In this document: positions 34,090 to 41,238 of the stretch, piece by piece | How the letters are laid out: every line of letters begins with the position of its first letter | How positions within the stretch are numbered: position 1 is the first letter of the stretch | From: Pseudomonadota bacterium | GTDB taxonomy: Bacteria > Desulfobacterota > Desulfovibrionia > Desulfovibrionales > Desulfovibrionaceae | NCBI GenBank assembly: GCA_018816865.1 | Contig: JAHIUW010000027.1 | Coordinates: forward strand, 1-45,361 | Length of the DNA stretch: 45,361 nucleotides | Direction of reading: 5' to 3' | Notes under the pieces: model-generated | The model's database searches: none | The model's input: only the letters and a program-made list of their open reading frames with translations | Told to the model about the DNA's origin: nothing | Program-made: the position numbers and the translations under genes

Positions 34090-35331
34090 CTATTGGGCGG
34101 CCTTGCCGCTCAGGATATTTTGCTTCACCTCGTTCCAGTCGGTGATCAGCACGAACTTGCCGTCCTTGAACCTTGTGAAATACACCCGGTCAAATCCCTG
34201 ATGGTCCTGGGCGGAAAAGGACAGCGTGTTGGCGATACCCAAGGAATAGTCACGGATGGACTCCAGGGCCTTGATGAACCCGTCCCGCGTCAGATCGGGT
34301 CCTGCACGCATCAGCCCCTCCACGAGGACCTTGGCATTGATGTAGCCCTCCAACCCGACGGAGTTGGGACGCTCATTCGGATAATAACGCCGCAGCAGAT
34401 CATTGTATTCTCCGGCTCCCCAGAGCAGGGTCTTGGATTCCGGGGATTCAGGCGGCGGCACCACCTGGGTCACAAAGACGTTGTCGCCCTCGACGCCCAA
34501 CAATCGGGCCAACTCCTCGGCACCCACGAAGGACACGTTATGGAACAGCGGGGTGAAGCCCTGCTGGTGAGCGCGCAGGATGAACTTGGCGCAGGGCTCA
34601 TAGGTCCCGATCATGACCACGGCCTCGGCCTGCGAGGAGATGATGCGCGACAGCCCTTCCTCGATGTCCGAAGTGCCCCGGGTGTAGGAACCACGGGCCA
34701 CCGGTGCCAGACCGTACCGCTTGAGTGCGATCTCGGTGCCCTTCAGGCCGTCAAATCCATAGGCATCATACTGGTAGAAAACCGCGATCCTGCGCAGGCC
34801 CAAGTCTTCCACAAAGCGCCGTACCGCCTCGGCGGTCTCCTGATAATACGAGGCCCGGATATTGATGATGTAGGACTGAAAGGGCTCGCGCAGGGCGTTG
34901 GCCCCTGTGAACATGCCCACCAGCGGAATCCGGGCCTGATCCACCAGGGGGATGATCTTCACCGTGGTGGGTGTGCCCACGTAACTGAACAGGCAGAAGA
35001 CCTTGTCCTCAATGATCAGCTTCTGGGTATTGGAGACGCATAGCGGGGGATCGTACTTGTCATCATAGGGAATGACGCGAATGGTCCGGCCATGCACCCC
35101 CCCCTGCTCGTTGATGTACTTCAGATAACTCATGGCCCCGAGCAAAGTCTGCTTGCCCAGATAGCTGGCATGGCCGGACAAGGCCAGGGAAGAGCCAATG
35201 AGGATTTCGGACTCCGTCACTCCTTGGGGGACCTGGGTGAGGTCGCCGGCCTCGTTCCCCGTCCTGTCGCAGGCAGCCGACAGCCCCAGGACAACAACGG
35301 TCAGGATAGTTAGCAAGAGCCGTACGAGCAA
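34090..35331 (-). CDS. Periplasmic ligand-binding lipoprotein (Leu/Ile/Val-binding type)
   Basis: A 413-residue type I periplasmic binding protein. A lipoprotein signal (LGLSAAC, Cys about residue 21) is followed by the conserved opening ILIGSSLALSGHASYLGKQ and the YQYDAYGFDG segment of the ANF/LIVBP fold. It starts at TTG with a strong G-rich ribosome-binding site. No ABC permease or ATPase is nearby; the next gene is a histidine kinase. It therefore probably presents a small ligand to that kinase instead of to a transporter. The ligand is unknown. Confidence 0.87.
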   Translation of the reverse strand: MLVRLLLTILTVVVLGLSAACDRTGNEAGDLTQVPQGVTESEILIGSSLALSGHASYLGKQTLLGAMSYLKYINEQGGVHGRTIRVIPYDDKYDPPLCVSNTQKLIIEDKVFCLFSYVGTPTTVKIIPLVDQARIPLVGMFTGANALREPFQSYIINIRASYYQETAEAVRRFVEDLGLRRIAVFYQYDAYGFDGLKGTEIALKRYGLAPVARGSYTRGTSDIEEGLSRIISSQAEAVVMIGTYEPCAKFILRAHQQGFTPLFHNVSFVGAEELARLLGVEGDNVFVTQVVPPPESPESKTLLWGAGEYNDLLRRYYPNERPNSVGLEGYINAKVLVEGLMRAGPDLTRDGFIKALESIRDYSLGIANTLSFSAQDHQGFDRVYFTRFKDGKFVLITDWNEVKQNILSGKAAQ

Positions 35332-35582
35332 AGGTCCCCCCTCTCCAGCCGCCCTGTGGCTGAAACGGATTTTTGATGAATTTACAGGACGATATCAGAC
35401 TACGCAAAGGGGTCAAGCCGAAGCGACCTGATCAAATCCTGGCCCCCTGGCCCGAGCCCTCTCCCGGTTGCTATCACCCTGTGTTGCCTCATGCCCCTGA
35501 ACCCGTTACAGTCCAACAGGTTGGAGCGGCACACCCAACTCACCGTCAAACCGACCCAAACGCACTGCCAGGGAGCCCCCAC
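35332..35582. promoter_or_regulatory. Divergent promoter region
   Basis: A 251-base region between the start of the sensing operon (minus) and the HTH/substrate-binding regulator (plus). An open frame runs through it in the regulator's frame, but I see no ribosome-binding site for the longer start at 35373, whereas the ATG at 35583 begins the conserved HTH. No clear -35/-10 pair was assigned. Confidence 0.4.
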
Positions 35583-36485
35583 ATGAAAAAACTCCTTTCC
35601 ACCAAGGAAGTGGCCCAGAGACTCGGCGTCAACGAGAAGATGGTCTACACCCTGATTGCGGAAAAGGGGCTGCCCGCGTCCAAGGTCACGGGCAAGTGGC
35701 TGTTTCCCAACCATCTGGTGGAACAGTGGGTGGAATCAAGGACCATCAACTATCCGGAGCATCGCCAGCCCGAACCGCGCGAGGACCTGCTGATCATCTG
35801 CGGCTCCAACGACCTGCTGCTGGAGCGAACGCTCTCACTGTTCATGAGCCTGTATCCCGACCAGACTGCGGTCTTCGGCAACCTCGGCAGCCTGGGGGGC
35901 CTGAAGGCCCTGCGCCGCGGGGTCTGTCACATGGCCTCCAGCCATCTGGCCCAGGACAGGGGCGAGGAATACAATTTTTCATTTGCCAGGGAAGTGCTTC
36001 AAGAACTGCCCGCAGTGGTCAATTTCGCGCGCCGCGAACAGGGCCTTGTGCTGGCTCCCGGCAACCCAAAGAGGATCAGCGACATGCGCGATCTCGGCAG
36101 CAAGAATCTGACCGTGATCAACAGACCCTTGGGCACCGGCACGCGTCTGCTCTTCGACAGGGAGCTTGAAAAGGCGGGGGTGGACGTCTCCACTCTGGTC
36201 GGATACGGCAACGAAGTGCATAGGCACATGGATGTCGGGCTGGAAATTCTCGCGGGCCGTGCGGATTGCGGTCCCGCCATCCGTCCGGTGGCGGGTTTGC
36301 TGGGTCTGGAATTCATGCCGCTGGCCTGGGAACGTTTCGATCTGCTCATCCCCAAGGATCGATTCTTCGACAAGGCTGTCCAACTCTTCCTGAACATGCT
36401 GCCCGACAAGGCCCTGCGCGAGATGGCCGAGGCCCTGAGCGGCTACGACATGAGCATGACCGGCAAGATGGTCTTTCCGGGTTAG
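35583..36485 (+). CDS. Transcriptional regulator: excisionase-type HTH plus substrate-binding domain
   Basis: A 300-residue protein. Residues 1-60 form an excisionase/MerR-like helix-turn-helix (LLSTKEVAQRLGVNEKMVYTLI... GKWLFPNHLVEQWVE). Residues 75-300 are a PBP-type domain (substrate-binding family used in molybdate and tungstate sensing regulators), with NRPLGTGTRLLFD as the anion-contact-like loop. Proteins of this architecture often sense oxyanions or small molecules and control transport genes. It may control the divergent sensor operon or remote tup/mod genes. Its stop overlaps that of the convergent gene (shared bases TTAG). Confidence 0.85.
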   Translation: MKKLLSTKEVAQRLGVNEKMVYTLIAEKGLPASKVTGKWLFPNHLVEQWVESRTINYPEHRQPEPREDLLIICGSNDLLLERTLSLFMSLYPDQTAVFGNLGSLGGLKALRRGVCHMASSHLAQDRGEEYNFSFAREVLQELPAVVNFARREQGLVLAPGNPKRISDMRDLGSKNLTVINRPLGTGTRLLFDRELEKAGVDVSTLVGYGNEVHRHMDVGLEILAGRADCGPAIRPVAGLLGLEFMPLAWERFDLLIPKDRFFDKAVQLFLNMLPDKALREMAEALSGYDMSMTGKMVFPG

Positions 36486-36871
36486 CCTCCTGCCCCGTCG
36501 TCGGCCTCGCCCGGTCCGAACAGTTCCTGCACAAGGCGTTCGCTGCCCTTATCGCGCGACACATAATCCTTGGCATCCGCCAGGGATGTGAATCGCAGGT
36601 GAAAATGCCGGACCTTGATCTTCTCGAAGCTGTCCAGCACCAACAGATATTCCCCGTCAGCCCTTCTGAACAGCCGATACTCAAAGACCGTGCTCCTGCG
36701 AAGGTCATGATCAACCTCGCGGGAAGCAGTGTCCAGGAGTTCCCCTGTGAACTCCAGAGGCTCCCCGTTTGCCAATAGGACCTTGACCTGTTTCATAGTC
36801 CCCCGCTGCTCACGGGTACAGGCGGCACACTTGCCCCCGCATCCACATGGAATCAGCTTCAACCCTGCCAT
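36482..36871 (-). CDS. Protein of unknown function with N-terminal Cys cluster
   Basis: A 129-residue frame. The first 25 residues hold CGCGGKCAAC, a compact potential metal site. The rest is a mixed alpha/beta domain with KVLLANGEPLEFTGELLDT and EYRLFRRADGEYLLVLDS. I recognise no family. The first ATG follows a terminator T-run and has no ribosome-binding site; the ATG at 36796 has GGGGGAC upstream and would give 104 residues without the Cys cluster. Both remain possible. It converges with the regulator gene and overlaps its stop. Confidence 0.6.
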   Translation of the reverse strand: MAGLKLIPCGCGGKCAACTREQRGTMKQVKVLLANGEPLEFTGELLDTASREVDHDLRRSTVFEYRLFRRADGEYLLVLDSFEKIKVRHFHLRFTSLADAKDYVSRDKGSERLVQELFGPGEADDGAGG

Positions 36872-36911
36872 AAAAATTGAAAAGGCGGAAGGCGCTGACG
36901 CCCTCCGCCTT
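36871..36911 (-). terminator. Rho-independent terminator of the repeat-containing membrane protein gene
   Basis: On the minus strand AAGGCGGAGGGCG pairs with CGCCTTCCGCCTT (one G-U-type mismatch region) around a short loop, followed by TTCAATTTTTA. It lies 24 bases after the stop at 36935. Confidence 0.75.
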
Positions 36912-36934
36912 CAAAGGCAGCAGGAGAGAGATGA

Positions 36935-37585
36935 CTACTGGGCCTGACCGGGTTCCACCGTGGGGACAACGGCTGTTGGACTCTCGACCTCAGGGCTCTC
37001 GACCTCAGGACTCACAGCCTCAGGACTCACAGCCTCAGGGCTCACGGCCTCAGGGCTCACGGCCTCAGGGCTCACGGCCTCAGGGGGCACCACTGCGGGA
37101 GCTGCGGGAGTGACGGGCACGATTTCGGCTTCCTTGAAAACCTCCACCTGGACCTGCCGCAACAACTCCATGGCCTTGGACAACTTCTCGTTCTGGTCGT
37201 CGCTGTCCATCTGGGTACTGAGATAGGCGGTGCGCTGGGCCATCTCCTGGAGCATGGTCCCCATGATCATCTTCTTGGCCTTCAGGGGCAGCCCCTCCAA
37301 GGCGACCAGATGCTCCTCCACCACGTTCATCCGCCCGGCCAGTGCACCGACGTCGTTTTTCAAAACCACCAGACTATCGACCCGGGACGACAACCCCTTG
37401 AAATTCTGGTTCAGGCCGAAGAAAAAGACGACAAGCAACACCACAGCCAAAATCGCCACAAACAGAGCAACCTTGCCCATATCACGACTGGTCTTGTCAA
37501 CGGTCTCAGCTGGCAAGGGCTGCGGAGCGTCCTTTTGCTCTGCGTTTTTCTGATCAATAAAATGCACCTTTTCAGCAGCGCTCAT
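36935..37585 (-). CDS. Single-pass membrane protein with C-terminal PEAVS repeats
   Basis: A 216-residue protein. After a short cytoplasmic head comes one transmembrane helix (ALFVAILAVVLLVVFFFG, about 38-56), a helical, coiled-coil-like stretch (about 60-150) and a C-terminal tail of tandem PEAVS/PEVES pentapeptides. The tail is proline- and glutamate-rich and should be extended, like a spacer through the periplasm. I chose the ATG at 37585 (GGAGG upstream). No family recognised. It stands alone between two terminated genes. Confidence 0.75.
   Translation of the reverse strand: MSAAEKVHFIDQKNAEQKDAPQPLPAETVDKTSRDMGKVALFVAILAVVLLVVFFFGLNQNFKGLSSRVDSLVVLKNDVGALAGRMNVVEEHLVALEGLPLKAKKMIMGTMLQEMAQRTAYLSTQMDSDDQNEKLSKAMELLRQVQVEVFKEAEIVPVTPAAPAVVPPEAVSPEAVSPEAVSPEAVSPEAVSPEVESPEVESPTAVVPTVEPGQAQ
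36978..37082 (-). repeat. Seven tandem 15-bp repeats inside the coding sequence
   Basis: Seven units of (plus strand) GGGCTCACGGCCTCA and close variants; the unit is a multiple of three, so copy changes keep the frame. The right-hand three units are identical, the left ones vary at two to three positions. They encode PEAVS (5) and PEVES (2). Confidence 0.95.
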
Positions 37586-37734
37586 GGAAACCTCCCAGGA
37601 AAAATGGACAGCCTTTCGATAAGAAAAGTCTATAGGCAAATCGGAGCCTGCAGGCAAGTGAAATTTCTATTTTTGCCTTATATATGTTGCAACTTCAATA
37701 TGTTAGAAAAAAACAATACAGTTTCAAATCAGAC

Positions 37735-39048
37735 TCAACCCGGTGAAGAAAGCACCACTCTGTTACGACCGAGATTCTTGGCTTGATACAGGGCCTCATC
37801 CACTCTCTTGAGCAGAGACGAGGAGGACTCACCCCGGGTCGCCTGGGCCACGCCGAAGCTGGCGCTGATCACATGGGGAACACCGGGGAAATCGCAGCCT
37901 TCGACCTTGCGCCGCAGGCGTTCCGCCACGCGAGTGGCCCGGCGATGATCCGAGTCCGGAGTCAGGACCATGAACTCCTCACCTCCCCAACGGGCCAGGA
38001 TATCCGAGCTGCGCACGTTGTTCTGCACAAGCTTGGTCAATTCCTTCAGGACGACGTCGCCCACGTCGTGGCCCCACTCATCGTTGACATGTTTGAAATG
38101 GTCAACATCGAGCATAATCAACGAATACTTGCTGCTTCCATGGGTTGATGTCTTCTCCAACTCCGCCAGCAGATCCAGAAGCCGACGACGGTTGAAGGCA
38201 CCGGTCAACGGATCGGTGGAAGCCTCGTCCTGCAAGGCCCGTTTTTCGTCCTCCAGTTCGGTGACATCCGTCAAGGTCACCAGATAGCGCCCAGGAGTGG
38301 GGAATTCCTTGAAGGCAACCATGAACGAAGAAAGTCGCCGGGCAGGATCACGCAAATTGGGGATGGTCAGCATCCGTTCACGGTCCAGAGGGTCCTCGAT
38401 GACGCTCCTGATCCAGTCATCCCCCCCCTTCCAGGGCACACCGTCCAGTTCGCTGATATAGTCGCCAACGCAGGCCCCCGAGCGCACAAAGTCCGTGTAG
38501 GTGGAGAGCCCCAGAAAGGCCAGCATGCCCTGATTGACGTAGGCGATCGTGCCATCCTCGGCCAACAGCGCAAAATGGGGGGACGTATCCATCATCAGGT
38601 GCACCGCGCCGTCTGCCGCCTCCAGCCTGCGTCGCAGTTCCACACTGCGCACGATACTGGCGAGGGCCAAAACCAGCACGTCGGGCAGCAGCGGTTTCAG
38701 GAGCAATCGGTCCGCGTCCTGCTCAGCGGCCTTGAGCAATAGCGCCGTGTCCTCGACCCCACAGGCCAAGAGCACCGGAACATCGGGCGCCATCCTGCGC
38801 ACCTCGCCAATCAACCGCACCCCGTCCAGCGCAGGCGCCAGGATATCCGTAATCACGATATCCACCGAGGTCTCCCGCATACATTCGAGGGCCTGGTCCA
38901 CAGACTCGGCGACCACGACATCCGTCACCATCCGCGACAGGATGGCCACAGCCTGTTCGCGTGCCACCGGCTCTCCGTCCACATACAGCACGGTCACGTC
39001 ATGCATCATTCCGGGCTGCCGGGCATCGGTCTGCTGATCCGTGTTCAT
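37735..39048 (-). CDS. Diguanylate cyclase with receiver and PAS domains
   Basis: A 437-residue protein. A receiver-like domain (about 15-135) has Asp in VITDILAP, but only one acidic residue in the first pocket (YVDGEP), so phosphorylation is uncertain. A PAS domain follows (about 145-270), then a GGDEF domain (about 280-435) with DVDHFKHVND and the active-site signature GGEEF. It should make cyclic di-GMP. RxxD for product inhibition is not obvious upstream of GGEEF (NVRSSDIL is near). Start: ATG at 39048 after AGGGAG; the adjacent ATG at 39051 is an alternative. Confidence 0.9.
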   Translation of the reverse strand: MNTDQQTDARQPGMMHDVTVLYVDGEPVAREQAVAILSRMVTDVVVAESVDQALECMRETSVDIVITDILAPALDGVRLIGEVRRMAPDVPVLLACGVEDTALLLKAAEQDADRLLLKPLLPDVLVLALASIVRSVELRRRLEAADGAVHLMMDTSPHFALLAEDGTIAYVNQGMLAFLGLSTYTDFVRSGACVGDYISELDGVPWKGGDDWIRSVIEDPLDRERMLTIPNLRDPARRLSSFMVAFKEFPTPGRYLVTLTDVTELEDEKRALQDEASTDPLTGAFNRRRLLDLLAELEKTSTHGSSKYSLIMLDVDHFKHVNDEWGHDVGDVVLKELTKLVQNNVRSSDILARWGGEEFMVLTPDSDHRRATRVAERLRRKVEGCDFPGVPHVISASFGVAQATRGESSSSLLKRVDEALYQAKNLGRNRVVLSSPG

Positions 39049-39156
39049 CATAACTCCCTGTGGGCTCGGGGCGGGTCAGGGACACACTGGTCCACTACTA
39101 GTGCCTGCATGCCCGGTTCGGTGGAACGAAGCAAGCAGTCCGGATAAAACATGGCC

Positions 39157-39831
39157 TCAATTGACCCAGCGCCCTGCAACGAATCGAAAGATCTCCGTGA
39201 CCTTCAACCGACCGATCCGGGCAAAAGGCCCCTGGCTGGCCTGACCGAGGGTCTGGCCCCGACCCTCGAAATGGTGCTCCTCATAGCGGAGCACACCGAC
39301 ATAGGAGCACGACGGCGAGCTGGAGGGTTTGACCTTGAATTCCATGGTCTCGGACGCGATCCGCGTAAAGCGGGCGGCATAGCCGTCCTCGCGGGGCACA
39401 ATGTCCATATTCAAATCCGTGTGCCGCAGATTACGACCGATCTTGACCAGCCAGTCCCTGGCAAAGGATTCAAAGCGCTCGCTGGCGGCCCCCAAGGTGA
39501 CCACTCCCCGCAACGCAGGACGCCGGGGCTGCGCGGAACGACTGAGGGCCGAGGTCTTTGTCCGTGGAGTGAGATCGGGACGAGTCCGAAAGAATGCCCA
39601 AGAGGGATCGAAGTCGCAGGCCCACAGCTTGTCAGGGGCCCGTTGTCTGAGAAGTGGGGAGAAGACGTCCCAGTTGCCGTCGAACCCCTGGGCCCACTGC
39701 TTGTCAGGGGCGCGCGAGGTCAGCAGAGGACTGTCGACCTCAGAGGCTTGCTCCTCGGAGCTGCACCCGGCCTGCGCCGCAAACAGCATCAAGGCGCACA
39801 GGGCAACGAGAGATTGCTTTCGGTATGACAT
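39157..39831 (-). CDS. Lipoprotein of unknown function with duplicated segment
   Basis: A 224-residue protein with a lipoprotein signal (LFAAQAGC, Cys 23). Residues 34-57 and 58-81 are a tandem duplication (SPLLTSRAPDKQW and SPLLRQRAPDKLW, each followed by a Trp-containing half). The C-terminal part (about 110-224) is an unrecognised mixed domain. The start ATG lacks a strong ribosome-binding site. Function unknown; an outer-membrane or periplasmic location is likely. Confidence 0.7.
   Translation of the reverse strand: MSYRKQSLVALCALMLFAAQAGCSSEEQASEVDSPLLTSRAPDKQWAQGFDGNWDVFSPLLRQRAPDKLWACDFDPSWAFFRTRPDLTPRTKTSALSRSAQPRRPALRGVVTLGAASERFESFARDWLVKIGRNLRHTDLNMDIVPREDGYAARFTRIASETMEFKVKPSSSPSCSYVGVLRYEEHHFEGRGQTLGQASQGPFARIGRLKVTEIFRFVAGRWVN
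39589..39732 (-). repeat. Tandem 72-bp duplication in a lipoprotein gene
   Basis: Two direct 72-base copies (39661-39732 and 39589-39660) encode 24 residues each, with about half of the residues identical. The unit keeps frame and carries RAPDK and two aromatic residues per copy. Confidence 0.75.
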
Positions 39832-39864
39832 GGGGCATTTTACTCTGCGTGGCCCCAGCGGGCA

Positions 39865-39900
39865 ATAAAAAAGGCCCGGAGCCTTTCGACCCCGGACCTT
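39865..39900 (-). terminator. Rho-independent terminator of the VWA-OmpA gene
   Basis: On the minus strand AAGGTCCGG and CCGGGCCTT form the stem, followed by TTTTTATT. It begins 15 bases after the stop of the gene at 39915. Confidence 0.82.
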
Positions 39901-39914
39901 GATTCACGATTCGA

Positions 39915-40955
39915 CTACTTGATGGTGATTTCGACGCGACGATTCAGCTTGCGGCCTTCGCCTGTGTTGTTGTCGTACTTGGGCATGGACTCGCCCATGC
40001 CGGAAGCCCCAAGCTTCACTGCAGGGATTCCCTTGCCCACCAGATACTGCTTCACGGACTGGGCACGGCGCTCGGACAGCCCCTGGTTGTAGGCATCAGG
40101 ACCGATGTTACACGTATGGCCCTCCAGCACGGACGGGCGGTCAGCCTTCATGAGCATCTGCGCCGCTTCGTCCAGGATGGGCATCATATCGTCCCGAATC
40201 ATGGCGGAGTCGAAATCGAAGTTGATGCGCAGTTCAATGACCTCGGTGACCTTTTCCATCATCGGAGCGGGCGCGGCCTCGGCAACGTCATCATAGAAAA
40301 CGTCACGCACAAACTTGTCCACGGCGGCCTTATCGGCCAACAGCGCAGGCCCCGAAGCGGACACGGAGCAGCCGGACAAGGCGGCGATGTCGTCCAGGAC
40401 CTTCTGCCCGGCGGCGGAATCCGCAAAGGAAACCACGTGGAAGCAGAGTCGGCCCCGGGCGGCCTGATACATGGAGGTGGCTTCGGCCACGGGGTCAATA
40501 CCCTCGTTGTTCACACCGTCGGAGAAGATGATCACGGCGACCTTGCCCTTCATGGCGTCCAGGGTTGGAGCCAGAGCGGACATACCATTGCCCATGGGGG
40601 TCATGCGTCCGAAAATCTCATAGTCCTCGCTCAGACTGCCCACGGCCTGATCAATCTCGGTCTTGCCGTACTTGCCCTGCCACATGAGGTCAAATGGGGC
40701 GAAGGTAGCCATACCGGCCTCGTACCCCAAGGCAGGAATCATTTCGTTGATACCCTGCATGACCTGCTTGGCCAGGATGATCTTCTTCACGCCTTCGGTC
40801 TCGTGGCGCATGGCCATGGACCCGGAGTAATCGGCAAACATCACGAAACCGTCCACCTTGGGGACCAGCTTGGCCTGAGCCGGACCTGCGCCGAGCATCA
40901 GCATCATGCCAATGGCCAACGCGGCAATAGCAACTATACTTTTTAGTTTGTTCAT
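39915..40955 (-). CDS. Secreted von Willebrand factor A - OmpA fusion protein
   Basis: A 346-residue protein with a signal peptide (1-28, ending AQA). A VWA domain (about 33-215) has the MIDAS motif DYSGSM, the Thr in GRMTPMGNG and the Asp in IIFSDGVNN, so metal binding should work. A C-terminal OmpA-like peptidoglycan-binding domain (about 240-346) has NFDFDSAMI, GHTCNIGP and LSERRAQSVKQYL. It would be anchored to peptidoglycan in the periplasm and bind a protein partner by its VWA part. GAGGAAA precedes the ATG. Confidence 0.9.
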   Translation of the reverse strand: MNKLKSIVAIAALAIGMMLMLGAGPAQAKLVPKVDGFVMFADYSGSMAMRHETEGVKKIILAKQVMQGINEMIPALGYEAGMATFAPFDLMWQGKYGKTEIDQAVGSLSEDYEIFGRMTPMGNGMSALAPTLDAMKGKVAVIIFSDGVNNEGIDPVAEATSMYQAARGRLCFHVVSFADSAAGQKVLDDIAALSGCSVSASGPALLADKAAVDKFVRDVFYDDVAEAAPAPMMEKVTEVIELRINFDFDSAMIRDDMMPILDEAAQMLMKADRPSVLEGHTCNIGPDAYNQGLSERRAQSVKQYLVGKGIPAVKLGASGMGESMPKYDNNTGEGRKLNRRVEITIK

Positions 40956-41238
40956 TAAAATTTCCTCAGCTTTTTCAGGTTATTAAATTTTCATCTTGCG
41001 ATGAATTTCTAGCCTCTACACCAATATCCAATATACCAACTCCTGAATAAAAAGAAAGGGTTTTTCCAAATATTGCTCTCCCCTCCCCGTAGACCGTGCG
41101 GAAGAAACCGTTCACCGATTTCCCACTGCCCCCGACAACAATCCAATTTAATAGGAACGTTGTCGATGCGAGGAAAGGCTTCATACTTCTCTGCCCAGCA
41201 AACTCAGCCAGCCGCTATCACCAAGGAGCGTTCACTTC
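40956..41238. promoter_or_regulatory. Divergent intergenic region
   Basis: A 283-base AT-rich region between the VWA-OmpA gene (minus) and the MFS-GNAT gene (plus); it must contain both promoters. I see no gene in it and could not assign promoter elements with confidence. Confidence 0.4.

Noticed and set aside
36978-37082. Short tandem repeats considered as a CRISPR array
   Set aside because: The units are contiguous 15-mers without spacers and lie in frame in a protein gene. No CRISPR array or cas gene was seen in the window.
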